Shown here one piece after another: positions 31,950-43,102 of a DNA stretch of 64,000 nt. The first letter of the stretch is position 1, and each line of letters opens with the position of its first letter. Made by a program: the position numbers and the translations under genes. Source of the stretch: Bidens hawaiensis (lineage: Eukaryota > Streptophyta > Magnoliopsida > Asterales > Asteraceae); NCBI GenBank assembly GCA_021521415.1, contig JAIQDT010003026.1, forward strand, positions 1-64,000, in the 5' to 3' direction. The notes below the pieces were generated by a model. That model was given only the letters and a program-made list of their open reading frames with translations. It was not told the origin of the DNA and searched no databases.

Positions 31950-32665
31950 CCAAAATAATCAAGAAATTGGTGTGTTGGTTGATGAAGAGGACATTTATGA
32001 GTGCAAAACTGAGACTTGCAATAACAATGTTGTTCACTATCTACAAAGGTAACTATCTATAGTTTATGTTAATTAAATAATTTAAGATATAAATTATATT
32101 TATGCTAAATGATTCCTCTAAATTCTATTATATATGCTTAGAGTCCCGTTGGTTGTTCAAGACTCAACCGGAACCGTATCTTTAACGTTGTTTGATCGTG
32201 AAGCTTGTAAACTTTTGAAAGGTTCAGCTCTAATTGAGAAATATGTTACCGTAAGATTTTCTTACTTCACTATGCAATATTATATTCTTTAATTTGAAGA
32301 TTACCTAACATTAAAATATACATACATATTATAGGGGGTGATAACGGTGACACTCCTGTTGAATTTGATGCTCTTGTGGGGAAAAGGTTTGCTTTCAAGA
32401 TTGACATAACACAGTACAACATCGACAACAGTTCTTCAGTTTTTGGCATTCCAAAACTCACTGATAATGTTGATATCATCTTTGAACTAGAGAAAAAGGC
32501 CAACAATTTTGAGGTTACACAATTATTTGCTTTTAATTTAAGATTTTTTTAATCATCATACTTGACTGTTAAAGGAATACTATTTTTAATATTTAGGTTG
32601 ACAACTCTGCTTCTCTTAGCATTGGATTCAATGATACCCAGTCACAAGGAACTGTTGAATTTATG
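31950..32665 (+). pseudogene. RPA1-like (replication protein A) exons, Helitron-associated
   Basis: Four exon-like blocks with GT/AG borders are readable: about 31950-32048 (DEEDIYECKTETCNNNVVHY), 32143-32251 (VPLVVQDSTGTVSLTLFDRE), 32333-32512 (FDALVGKRFAFKIDITQYN) and 32597-32665 (NSASLSIGFNDTQSQG). Together they resemble the C-terminal single-strand-DNA-binding OB fold and the Cys region of plant RPA large subunit, a gene commonly carried by plant Helitrons. The N-terminal part is not found and the 3' end is lost where Tat sequence begins, so this is a fragment. In an active Helitron the protein is thought to coat single-stranded DNA during rolling-circle replication. Confidence 0.72.
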
Positions 32666-33918
32666 GTATTACGAATCCAGTGTCAGATGCGATGTGTATT
32701 CCAAAGTTTGGATCTGTTTCCCGACGACTCCATTTTTAATCGGCTACAAGTACCCTTTTCCATCCTTTACCCAAAGTTTCTTCGACTCTACCGGCATATC
32801 CTACATACAGGCTATGCCAATGATCTGGAGGGTTCTGAGCACTATCGAAAGAATCATCAAATAGGAGAAATTCGATTTTGGTCTTCCCGAGTTGTCATAT
32901 TTGTATACCCTCACTACCCACGGTCCTGCTCGTTTCATCTTCAAATCCAAGCCCCGACAGCCCCATCCGATCTTAAAAGCCACTCTAAATGATTCCGTGT
33001 GGAGGAATCAGTTTTTCTTTGTAAAACGTGACTCAACACCAGGGGGGACTGATCTTCCTTCAACATGGGTCACGAAGGGTAGGATCCTGGATCCTTAAGG
33101 AATAGCAGGATCCTTTATGCTTCAAGTTTAATCCTTATTCCTTTTTGTTGTCGGCAGTTGAGAACTTCGCTTCATTGAGTAAGCTACCTGGAACAGAAGA
33201 TAAAGCAAAACGGTTCCTAGCACTGGATACCGAAGTTAGGACCTTTCAAGCTCGGTTTGTTGAAGGTTTTTGTGATATCTCCTCAAGTTCAAGCATGTAA
33301 AGTAAGTTAATAGTTTTAAGGAAAATAAAATAAAAAATAGAATACTTATCTGTCGACTTTTCTTTTACAGGCACCAAGAAATCTGGAAAGTCCGCTCTCA
33401 AGTTCTCCCTAAACGACATCGACTGTATGGTTACTTCTCCTGCTGTCAAGAAGGAGGCTTCAAAGGCAGGAGGCACTAGCTCCGAGCCCAAGACTGCCAC
33501 GACCAGGGCCAAGTCCACAACTTCCAAGAGGAAAAGACCCTCTGATACTGAGATCCATTATGACATTGCCAACTCCGTAGGTATACTGTATTCTCTCCTT
33601 TAGTATTTTAGGATCCAGTATTGTCCCAATTCTGATATGAAATTTAATGATATGCTGTGACCGCTAAGAGGGATCACTATGAAAAGATTATCCATCAGAT
33701 GAGCGAGAAAATGTCAGGGTTAGGGAAAACTGTAGTTGCTAAGGACAAGGCTATGATCCAAATCTCCAAGGAGAAGAAACAGTTGGAGGATCAGCTATCC
33801 TTAGCCGAAGCCCAACGTCAAGAGGCAGTGGAGCAGGCGACTGATGAAGCTAAGTTGTGGGCTGCTAGGTCGATATTCCAGGTGCGGATCAAGATGGCGA
33901 CGGAGTCCGGTGATCCTG

Positions 33919-35663
33919 TGATGTGTGAAAATGTATAATATAAATAAAGAACGAATCACAATTAAGCTTTAAATTTATAAAAATGAAAATCCTATAGAAA
34001 CCACACAAAACCCGCAAGTGTACCGATCATAAATAGTATATCATCAAGGAAGTCCGGATGTCGAACTCAAAGACACGTGAAAACGTTTATGATTAAGAAA
34101 ACTATAACCAAGACTTACCAAAATAATATTTATTTAATTTTTAAGATTTTATTTAACTACTTAAATAAATTTAACTTAACGAAAACGTTTGACAAAACAC
34201 TTTTAGAAAACTTTGATTTAAATTCAATATGTAAAAACGTCTACCTAGGAATGAATCATGTTGACAGAAATAACAAGACAACGGATTGAAAATATTCAAG
34301 ACACCGGTTATAAAAGATGACACAACCAAAACTTGTTTAAGAAAGACAAATTACCTCTCAGTCTCTCTAACAAACTTTAACTTATTTTAGTTGATTTTTA
34401 AAGAACAAACAGGAAAAACAATTATTAACGTGTTCAAATATCGACTCTCCTCTCGGTCTCCTCGACACACTATCCTAATGGAGACGAATACTACGCAACC
34501 AAGGATAGAGGAACAATTTAACTTAACCCAAATTAAACCAACTAATTGCACATAAACACTCAAACTTGACAAGACAAAAACCCGCTCTCGCGCGGTCTTA
34601 ATTCTAACAAGTAAAAGCAACGAGACAATATTACTTCTTATCACCTCTCGGTCTCAAAGAAGGTGTACTTTAACTGATTTTAGATGATATATTACCCACT
34701 TATCCCTACGGTTGTACTTCCCGCAAATAAACCCAAAACACCAAGTAAAGAGCTTAACAAGCAATCAATTAATCAAAACCGATTCAATTAACTAATTCAA
34801 GAGGATTATAAGTAATAACAAATAAAACACAGCCATCACACACAATCTAATTCATGGTTTAGTTAAACTTTACATCAATAATTTAAGTCTTGAACATTAA
34901 CAATCCATTAAACAAGTTAAAACTATGCAACAATCATTTATCCTAGGTAGAACAAGCAAGTTTAGCCTAACATAGATTTTGGACAGCCACAAACAATCAA
35001 AGTAAACATCATAAACATCAATATAAACATGATAAAACTCATTCAAGATCCAAACTCAATCAATAACAAGTCAATCTATCAATCAAGTGCAAAACAATGT
35101 AAAACAAAAGACCAAATCAATCAAAGTTAGGGATCTTGACAATAACTAAAGTTTATGAGTGATTTACTTAATATATATGGCTGATATTATGAATGATTAT
35201 TGTCTCTAATAGCTGCAACAAGACCTCCTTGATGTTCTCCTTCTTCCTCAGCCGTCACAACAGCCCCTGGCCGCCTCTTCTTCTTTTTTTTCTTTGCTGC
35301 CGCCGTGTACTTTAGCTGCGATCGCAGCTGGTGCCCAAGTTAGGGTTTTGAGTTCTTTCTTTTGTATTTCGGGATTAGGGCCTAATGGCAGATTTCACTT
35401 GTTATTATCATAATATAATATAACATAAGGCTTTTAAGATGTGGGCTTGGGTCGGGCCTTGATTAAACTTTGAAACTTTAACACTTAAACCCTCCAAGTT
35501 CTCTTTTTCTTGCCTTTTTCCCACATCTTTCCATAACCTACACAAAACATTTCAACTTTGTAAAACTTTGCACTTAACCCCCTAAACTTACATAAATTTG
35601 ATATTAAATCATTAAAACATTATAAAATTGTAAGGAAATATAAGTGTGTTATTCAACACATCA
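33919..35663 (-). repeat. Athila 3' LTR
   Basis: The LTR is 1745 bp and aligns along its whole length with 43103-44848, about 98% identical by eye. The frames at 34077-34289 and 34387-34644 recur in the other LTR and are not genes. Confidence 0.94.
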
Positions 35664-35685
35664 AATATCCCCACACTTAAGACTT
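35664..35685 (-). other. Polypurine tract of Athila element
   Basis: The minus strand reads AAGTGTGGGGATATT just before the 3' LTR start. Confidence 0.7.
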
Positions 35686-37493
35686 TTTCGTCCCTGAAAA
35701 AGATTTTACTGCAGTTGGATCAGAATCGGAAAATCAAAGTCAAATCAAACATATAGGTTAGATTTTAAAGCTCAGAAAAATGCAAAAACCGCGATCATCG
35801 ATATTGTTGTCCACCTAAACCCATGCCTTAATCTTTACCGGAACAAATAAGATCCGACAATAATATTACTTAGTGGTTTACACAATTAAGACCCGCTTAT
35901 TTTCTGCTTTTACCGGACCAGACCACCCCAACTTGACTTAAACCTCAAAATTAGCAGAATTAAAACTTTATTGCTCCATATTTATGAATAGTTAAGACGA
36001 TCAAGGGTATTGTTTATCCACCAAAGCTTAAGCATCAAAGTCTACCAAGCAGCCATTAGATATGATTAAGGTTCAATTATTCATAGCCAGTGCTCCCCAC
36101 AACATGACATACCCCCGTTATCAAGCAATACCCCAAATCCATAACCATAGGTGAGTATGCAAAATTTTATCTGTAGGGCTTACATGTAGCGTGTCCCTTG
36201 TGGTCTGTTTCTTAATGGTAATGAGACGCGAGCAAGGGGACCCCACATGACTAACAGCGTGGATGATCAAGTCTGTAGTGTATTTGTACTTTCGTACTGT
36301 TGTGATCATGTTTATAGACTTAAAAGGGTTTGCTCTTTGGCTTTATTTTAAATATTCACAACCCCACTTAGGAATTGTGAAAACCCAGCTAAATAGATTG
36401 CATACAGACCCATGGTCTCCGGACCCGAAGCATCCCATCAATACAGGATTTATGGTTATAAAACCATACGCCGATGAGGTGTAAAACACTAAGCTAGCAT
36501 TTTAAGATTTATATCACAGGCTACACGGCATACTCTAACGTTAAACCTACCCAAGCATCATATGAGAACGTATTCAGATTTTTTTAAAAACTCATGATAT
36601 TTCCACTTTTTCATACCAAAATTTGAGGCTTGAGTATGGCCCGACCTTTCATTGCTTATTTTCCACGGACAAACGCTTTACCCACAAAAGATTTCCGTTT
36701 AACCGTTTTATCAAATTTGCCCTTTCATTTTCAAGGCTGAGCCTACCGACACATCCCAAGTTAAGTGCGTTTTCTTTTATTTATCTCATATTATTAGTAG
36801 TTTGAAAAACTGATTTCCGAATAAAATCATCATCTCCGACTTTAACGCCAAAGAAACTAAAAACAAGGGACATTTTTTTCTTTTTTCTTTTTTTTTTAAC
36901 TTAATCAATGTACGAAAAACGAAAAACAAGTGAAAACTTTTTATTTTTTAAAAATTTTTTAATTAATTTTTTTTTTCTACAACTAAGTAAAATAAAATCC
37001 CATCCTCACACTTAGAACGAAATCGTCCTCGATGAGAACAAGGAAAAGAAATAAAATAAAAATAAAACGTAAAGCATGAAATAAAATAGAGAACGGGTTA
37101 CTCCCCTGGTTTAGATGCAAATTCTTCATTAGCTGTGTATGACTCAAACGAACGACCGTATAGCATTTCATTCGCGGCCACAACCACGGGTGAACCAGTT
37201 CCAAAACGCCATCAGAGCTACCATGCGTATAATAATACCTGTAACAACTTAAACTCGCTCGCATGTAGCGGCGTACAAAACAGAAAACAAAAACATAAGA
37301 AATAAACATATTTTTGTGTTTTTGAATTTTTTAATTTTTTTTTTCGATTTTTAGTAAATATTTTTTTTATTTTTAATGTTTTATAAATATAACTAAAAAT
37401 AAAACAAATAAAAACATTATAAAGAATAATAAAGAGCATCATAATACAAACTCTACAACTCGGGCTGTCTCCCGAGTGATGCATCCATCACGA
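35686..37493 (-). other. Athila region between pol and 3' LTR, no env ORF seen
   Basis: The stretch is AT-rich with homopolymer runs. The longest minus-strand frames, 36983-37309 and 37218-37484, give hydrophobic but unrecognisable peptides; no signal peptide plus transmembrane arrangement can be argued. It may be a decayed env-like region or plain 3' untranslated sequence. Confidence 0.5.
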
Positions 37494-38866
37494 CTAACCC
37501 TCGGTGAATGAGTCAAGGTAGAACACCTCGACTGTCTGATCAGTTATCGGCTCTCCAATGTAGTGCTTCAGTCTATGGCCGTTCACCTTAAACTTCCCGC
37601 TTCGATCTTGTATCTCAATGGTGCCATACGGGAAAACCTCAGTGACCGTGAACGGTCCCGACCATCGGGATTTCAACTTTCCCGGGAATAACCCCAACCG
37701 TGAATTATACAATAAAACCTTATCCCCACACTTGAACTGCTTATTACCCTTCAGCTTTCTATCATGCAGTTCCTTCGTCCGCTCCTTATACCGAAATGAT
37801 TGTGCATATGCGTGATCCCGGAGCTCCTCCAACTCGTGCAACTGATGGAAACGTGTACTCTCAACGATGGATAAATCAAGATTAACCCTCTGAAGGGCCC
37901 ATGAAGCGCGGTGTTCCAATTCAACAGGCAGATGACATGCCTTCCCATAAATCATCCGAAATGGTGTGGAACCAGTCGGAGTCTTGTAGGCTGTACGGAA
38001 GGCCCACAGAGCGTCATCTAATTTGTCGGACCAATCCCGACGACTTGAACCAACCATTTTCTCGAGAATACGTTTGATTCCCCGATTACTCACTTCTACT
38101 TGCCCACTGGTCTGTGGGTGGTAGGCGGTCGCAAGCCGGTGGGTGACCCCATAGCGCTGCAACGCCTTCTCCATCTGCGCATTGCAGAAGTGAGTAACTC
38201 GATCACTGATCAAGGCCTTCGGGACTTCAAAACGGGAAACCAAACCTTTTAAAAATCTCACTATAACTCGGGCGTCGTTAGTGGGCAATGCTTTGGCCTC
38301 GACCCACTTGGAAACGTAATCAACAGCCACAAGAATGTACTTGTTCCCTCTAGACGACGGGAACGGGCCCATAAAATCGATACCCCAAATGTCAAAAACC
38401 TCGCATACATGAATCACATTTTGGGGCATCTCATTCCGGGATGAGATATTACCAACACGTTAACATCGGTCACAATTTTTAACAAACTCATGTGCGTCTT
38501 TGAAAATAGAAGGCCAATAGAATCCATAATCAAATACCTTCTTCGCTGTCGAACTCGCACCGTGGTGACCTCCTATCGGTCCCACATGACAATGGCTCAA
38601 AATCTGTCATCCCTCCTTTGCATCTACACATCTCTTAATTAACTGATCAGCACCAACACGGAAAAAATATGGGTCGTCCCATAGGTAGAACTTAACATCA
38701 GCAAAGAATTTCTTCTTTTGCTGGTAAGAAATCTTCGGGAGGTATCCATCAGCAAGATAGTTTGCGAAGTCAGCGAACCATGGAAAACCCTTCTCCTGTG
38801 CCTTAATGAACATGAGACTTTCCGTCGGAAAACGGTCGTTGATCCTGCCCCCCCGAATATCCTAAC
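37494..38866 (-). pseudogene. pol: Athila RNase H end and integrase, broken
   Basis: The block 37494-38429 is open for 311 codons with the integrase core: Asp in WGIDFMGP, Asp in [10 protein letters not shown] (Val where the family usually has Gly) and Glu in [10 protein letters not shown], then the C-terminal domain. Upstream, 38430-38866 holds the finger region with lesions: TAA at 38460-38462 (after CDRC), TGA at 38607-38609, and a frame change in the C run near 38850. Integrase inserts the DNA copy in the nucleus; this one is inactive unless supplied in trans. Confidence 0.88.
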
Positions 38867-41800
38867 TCAGCACCTTCTAGACGTGAAAGATGATCGGCCG
38901 CAACATTCTCGGCCCCCTTTTTTATCACGGATCTCAATATCAAACTCTTGAAGCAACAGGTACCAACGAATAAGACGAGGTTTGGCATCCTGCTTGCTAA
39001 AGAGATAACGAATAGCAGCATGATCCGTATAAACAATCGTTTTGGACAAAACCATATAGGACCTAAATTTGTCGAAAGCGAACACCACAGCTAAAAGCTC
39101 CTTTTCGGTGGTGGTATAGCTTTCCTGTGCGCCGTTTAAGGTCCGGCTCGCATAGTAGATCGGATGGAAATATTTATCCTTCCGTTGTCCAAGAACTGCT
39201 CCGACTGCGAAGTCGCTCGCGTCACACATCAACTCGAATGGTGACGACCAGTCGGGAGCAACCATGATCGGGGCGTTAACGAGTTTGTCTTTTAGAAGAT
39301 CAAACGCCTCGATACACTGCTCGGAAAAAACAAATGGAGCATCCTTCTCCAAAAGTTTGGTCATGGGTCTCGCGATTTTTGAGAAATCTTTAATGAACCG
39401 GCGGTAGAACCCGGCATGACCTAGAAAACTACGAATGGATCTCACAGAGGTGGGTGAGGGAAGATTAGAAATGGTCTCGACCTTCGCTTTATCAACCTCT
39501 ATCCCCGCACTCGAGATCCGATGTCCCAGACCAATGCCCTCACGAACCATAAAATGACACTTCTCCCAGTTAAGGACTAGGTTGGTATCAACGCAACGGG
39601 ACATCATCCTCTCAATATTAGATAAACAATGTTCGAAGGAACTCCCAAATACGGAAAAATCGTCCATGAATACCTCCATGGAGTCCTCGATCATATCATG
39701 GAAAATGGCCACCATACACCTCTGGAATGTGGCTGGAGCGTTACACAGTCCGAACGGCATATGTTTGTAGGCAAACGTACCGTAAGGGCAGGTGAAAGTG
39801 GTTTTCTCCTGGTCATCGGGAGCTATGGGAATCTGGAAATACCCGGAGAAACCATCCAAGAAGCAGTAGTACTGCTGACCCGCTAAACGCTCTAACATTT
39901 GATCAATGAAGGGTAAAGAAAAGTGGTCTTTCCTGGTGGCATCATTCAGTCTGCGATAGTCGATGCAGACTCGCCATCCCGTCACAGTCTTCGTGGGAAT
40001 AAGCTCGTTCCTCTCGTTGGTGACGACAGTCATACCACCCTTTTTAGGAACCACTTGGACTGGACTCACCCAAGCACTATCAGAAATGGGGAAAATGATC
40101 CCCGCATCAAGGAGTTTAATGATCTCTTTCTTTACGACCTCTTGCATTTTCGGATTGAGCCGCCGTTGCGGCTGGACGACAGTTTTGAAATTTTCCTCCA
40201 TGAGGATTTTATGAGTGCAGAACGAAGGGTTGATACCCTTGATGTCGATAATCTTCCAAGCAATAGCCTCCTTGTGCTCTCGTAGCACCCTCAACAACTT
40301 CTTCTTCTCGACCTCGGTCAACGCAGATGCAATGATAACCGGAAGCTTCCTCTCTTCATCTAAAAAAGCATACTCAAGGTGGGAATGTAAATCCTTAAGC
40401 TCTAAGGAAAGAGGAGGACTTTCGACCGAAGGTCGGTCCATCGGATCATCTCGTATGATCTCGGCAGACACGCCAGATTCAGGGGTATGCGACTCGGTGT
40501 CATCATCTAAGGACTGATTGGTCATGGCGACCATCTCAATCTCAGGAATCTCCCTATCGAGAATCTGGGTGTCGGAGGCAGATCCTCCACAAATTTTGCT
40601 GAGAAACTCCCCGACATGCTCCATGATGGTATCAATGAAGTATAAGGAGTCATCAGCAGACTTGGGGTGTTTCAGTGACTGTCGAACGTCAAAGGTGACG
40701 TTCTCATCCCCAACTCTCAAGATTAATTTACCCTCGCAGACATCGATCAATGCCTGTGAGGTGGCAAGGAATGGTCCGCCCAAGATGAGTGGGACACTAT
40801 CGTCATCATTCATGTCCAGGATGACAAAGTCCACCGGGAAGATGAACTTGTCGACACGAACAAGCATGTTCTCGACCACCCCTCGGGGGTATTTCACAGA
40901 ACGATCAGCAAGCTGGATACTCATACGGGTATGCCTCGGTTCGCCTAGACCCAACTTGCGATACACGGAATACGGTATGAGATTAATACTGGCACCAAGA
41001 TCTGCCAGCGCATGAACAACCGTATTATCACTCAAGATGCAGGGAATCGTGAAACTCCCAGGATCGGACATCTTTTCCGGTAACTTTCTCTGCAAAACTG
41101 CAGAGCAACCAGCACTCAGCGGGATGGAAGAGACCTCACCTAACTTCTCCTTATTAGAAAGAATATCCTTAAGGAACTTTGCATATTTCAGCATTTGAGT
41201 TTGTGCCTCAAGGAATGGAATGTTAAGGTGAAGTTGCTTCAGGAGATCAAGAAATTTAGTGTTCTGCTCCTCGTCTCTATCCCTGCAAACTCTCCCGGGA
41301 AATGGGAGTCTAGGTTTGTAGACTCTCGGTGGTGTGCTGGGTAATGGCTGGTCCTCGGCCTGTGCTGTACTTCCTGGGCTTCGCCTCTGATGCACCTTGG
41401 CCGGTGGAGACTCCATCTGAATCTCCTCGTCTACCTGCTCCTCTACATCTACCGCAGGCCCCTGATTCACTGGCTTACTACATGCCCCTGCACCGCTCCT
41501 CGTCGTCACCGCCTTCGCGAAGGCCTTCGGATTCTGCTCAGTGTTACTCGGAAGTGTACCTGGCGGCCTCTCATTCAGACGATTCGCTATCTCTCCCATC
41601 TGCCTCTCAAGATTTTGAATTGACGCCCCCTGATTTCTCATGAATGACTCGTGTTCCCGAAATTTCTCTTGAGTCTCTTTGTGACGGGAATCCTCTCGAG
41701 TCATAAGTTGCGACAGCATCTGAGTCTGCTGTGCCATCATCTCCTCTAGCGTGGGCTTCTTCTCCCCACCACTCGCTCCTTCACCGGAATCCTGGAATAG

Positions 41801-42142
41801 ACTCTGACGCGGCTGGAAGCCGGAATGATTTTCGTTCCTCCAGTTAGGATTTTGGTTACCTCTCCAACCCGAATTATAAGAATTAAAAGAATTAGGGTTT
41901 CGGTTCGGATTGTTAACATAGTCGACTGCCTCCTCCTGGAAACCTACGGGGCATTGAACGGTATCGTGTCCCCCTCTGCAGATCTCGCATAACTTACTTT
42001 TTACCTGCAGGTCCTTCACAATCTTCGCTAACGCCTCGACCTGTGCCGCGAGGGCGGTGTTCGTGTCGACTGAATGTATGTCGCGTGATAACGCGTCGAC
42101 GGTTTTGGTGCTCTTAGAAGGTGGTCGCTGGTATCCACTCAT
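38867..42142 (-). CDS. pol: Athila polyprotein part: gag C-terminus, protease, RT, RNase H
   Basis: An open frame of 1091 codons. It has a knuckle-like CEICRGGHDTVQC (residues 52-64), an Asn/Gln-rich and coiled-coil gag tail, protease DLGASINLIP (381-390) with ILGGPFLA (453-460), and RT with WRVCIDYRRLNDAT, CFLDGFSGYFQIP and FMDD at 825-828. RNase H includes MCDASDFAVGAVLGQ and ends in a frame change within a C/T run near 38920 (DKKGGRE versus DKKGAEN in the other frame). The start Met is probably not a true start: the gag frame upstream is in phase and separated by one TAG at 42170-42172. Confidence 0.9.
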   Translation of the reverse strand: MSGYQRPPSKSTKTVDALSRDIHSVDTNTALAAQVEALAKIVKDLQVKSKLCEICRGGHDTVQCPVGFQEEAVDYVNNPNRNPNSFNSYNSGWRGNQNPNWRNENHSGFQPRQSLFQDSGEGASGGEKKPTLEEMMAQQTQMLSQLMTREDSRHKETQEKFREHESFMRNQGASIQNLERQMGEIANRLNERPPGTLPSNTEQNPKAFAKAVTTRSGAGACSKPVNQGPAVDVEEQVDEEIQMESPPAKVHQRRSPGSTAQAEDQPLPSTPPRVYKPRLPFPGRVCRDRDEEQNTKFLDLLKQLHLNIPFLEAQTQMLKYAKFLKDILSNKEKLGEVSSIPLSAGCSAVLQRKLPEKMSDPGSFTIPCILSDNTVVHALADLGASINLIPYSVYRKLGLGEPRHTRMSIQLADRSVKYPRGVVENMLVRVDKFIFPVDFVILDMNDDDSVPLILGGPFLATSQALIDVCEGKLILRVGDENVTFDVRQSLKHPKSADDSLYFIDTIMEHVGEFLSKICGGSASDTQILDREIPEIEMVAMTNQSLDDDTESHTPESGVSAEIIRDDPMDRPSVESPPLSLELKDLHSHLEYAFLDEERKLPVIIASALTEVEKKKLLRVLREHKEAIAWKIIDIKGINPSFCTHKILMEENFKTVVQPQRRLNPKMQEVVKKEIIKLLDAGIIFPISDSAWVSPVQVVPKKGGMTVVTNERNELIPTKTVTGWRVCIDYRRLNDATRKDHFSLPFIDQMLERLAGQQYYCFLDGFSGYFQIPIAPDDQEKTTFTCPYGTFAYKHMPFGLCNAPATFQRCMVAIFHDMIEDSMEVFMDDFSVFGSSFEHCLSNIERMMSRCVDTNLVLNWEKCHFMVREGIGLGHRISSAGIEVDKAKVETISNLPSPTSVRSIRSFLGHAGFYRRFIKDFSKIARPMTKLLEKDAPFVFSEQCIEAFDLLKDKLVNAPIMVAPDWSSPFELMCDASDFAVGAVLGQRKDKYFHPIYYASRTLNGAQESYTTTEKELLAVVFAFDKFRSYMVLSKTIVYTDHAAIRYLFSKQDAKPRLIRWYLLLQEFDIEIRDKKGGRECCGRSSFTSRRC

Positions 42143-42169
42143 GGCTAAACCGTTAAATAAGGCAATGCA

Positions 42170-42946
42170 CTAATCGGTATCCTTTGTCGTCAATAAGTTG
42201 CCTCCTGCAGCAGTGTCAAGCATATTCTGAGTCGCGTAAGTCACTCCGTTATAGAACTTTTCAACAACCGCCCAATCCTGCAAGCCGTGGTTCGGACATA
42301 AAGCAAGTAGGTTTTTGAATCTCTCCCACGCCTCGTAGAAACTCTCAGTATCCTCCATCTGGAAAGAATGAATCTGGTTACGCAAACGAGCGGCCTTAGC
42401 CGGAGGATCGTATTTTTCCAGGAACTGGGTCTGCATGGCGGCCCAAGTAGAAATGGATCCCTGTAGGAGGGACTCAAGCCACAGACTCGCCTGATCAACG
42501 AGTGAGAACGAAAAGATGCGGAGTTTGATGGCGTCTTCGGATACGTTGGCAAGATGAAACGTGTCGCAAATACGTGCGATGCGAGTGAGATGTGAATGCG
42601 GGTTTTCGTGGAGCAACCCATGAAATTGAGCAGAATGGGAAATGGTGTTCAGAACATTCGATGGAATCTGCCAGGTCGTTTGAACTCCTATAGCTGGTGA
42701 AGCAATGCTGGATCTCGCGCCAGCATCGACCGGACGGGCCCGGTCTGCGACTGTCCTCCTCGGTGGTGCGTCGGCCATAATCCTATCCCTAACGATGGGT
42801 TCAGATAAAGTAGGAGAAGAGAATGTATTACCGACGGATGTAGATGAACTAGAAGACGGTTTTGTACGACGTCTCTCAAGAAGCTCTCTCTCTGGTTCGG
42901 GAAATCCTTCAACTTCTGGTGGTCCTAGAGATCGAGTACGTCGCAT
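42170..42946 (-). CDS. gag: Athila gag N-terminal part
   Basis: A frame of 258 codons from Met 42946 (MRRTRSLGPPEVEGFPEPER). It carries the Athila capsid pattern: FHGLLHENPHSHLTRIARIC, LRIFSFSLVDQASLWL, ISTWAAMQTQFLEKY, PPAKAARLRNQI and ESFYEAWERFKNLL. It ends at TAG 42170-42172, and the same frame continues open for 9 codons to the Met of the 1091-codon ORF. A single nonsense change, or readthrough, therefore separates gag from pol. It lies about 150 bp from the primer site. Confidence 0.9.
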   Translation of the reverse strand: MRRTRSLGPPEVEGFPEPERELLERRRTKPSSSSSTSVGNTFSSPTLSEPIVRDRIMADAPPRRTVADRARPVDAGARSSIASPAIGVQTTWQIPSNVLNTISHSAQFHGLLHENPHSHLTRIARICDTFHLANVSEDAIKLRIFSFSLVDQASLWLESLLQGSISTWAAMQTQFLEKYDPPAKAARLRNQIHSFQMEDTESFYEAWERFKNLLALCPNHGLQDWAVVEKFYNGVTYATQNMLDTAAGGNLLTTKDTD

Positions 42947-43078
42947 ACAACTATTAAAATAAATAAAAGAAATATTAATTAACTAAACTATTTTAAACTA
43001 ACAAACAAAACAATTGAGAAAGACAAGTAGTAACAAAGCAAGTCCTAACTCGAGTCGTTCTTAAACGCTTCAAACCGT

Positions 43079-43096
43079 GTCCCGGCAACGGCGCCA
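43079..43096 (-). other. Primer-binding site, tRNA-Asp type
   Basis: The minus strand reads TGGCGCCGTTGCCGGGAC, matching the 3' end of plant tRNA-Asp, six bases from the 5' LTR. This is the usual Athila primer. Confidence 0.8.
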
Positions 43097-43102
43097 AAAA
43101 CT

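Larger units (their letters stand above)
16724..32690 (+). mobile_element. Probable Helitron, interrupted by a SIRE element
   Basis: The left end TCTTCCTATATAATAAAGGA starts with TC, follows an A within an AT run and has the TCTAYRTWATAAAR-like style of plant Helitron 5' termini. About 15 kb on, after the inserted Copia element, come RPA-like exons of the type Helitrons carry. No Rep/helicase domain and no 3' hairpin with CTRR end was found; the right limit near 32.69 kb is where Tat-element sequence starts. That both parts belong to one Helitron is inference, supported by a tandem repeat that bridges the Copia insertion. Confidence 0.5.

Noticed and set aside
31950..32665. Host replication protein A gene
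   Set aside because: Only C-terminal exons are present, embedded in transposon sequence; a Helitron-carried copy explains it better.
34387..34644. 85-codon ORF duplicated at 43571-43828
   Set aside because: The duplicate lies at the matching place in the other Athila LTR; it is LTR sequence, not a gene pair.
35686..37493. Athila env-like ORF
   Set aside because: The minus-strand frames are short and compositionally driven by A/T runs; no supportable protein.
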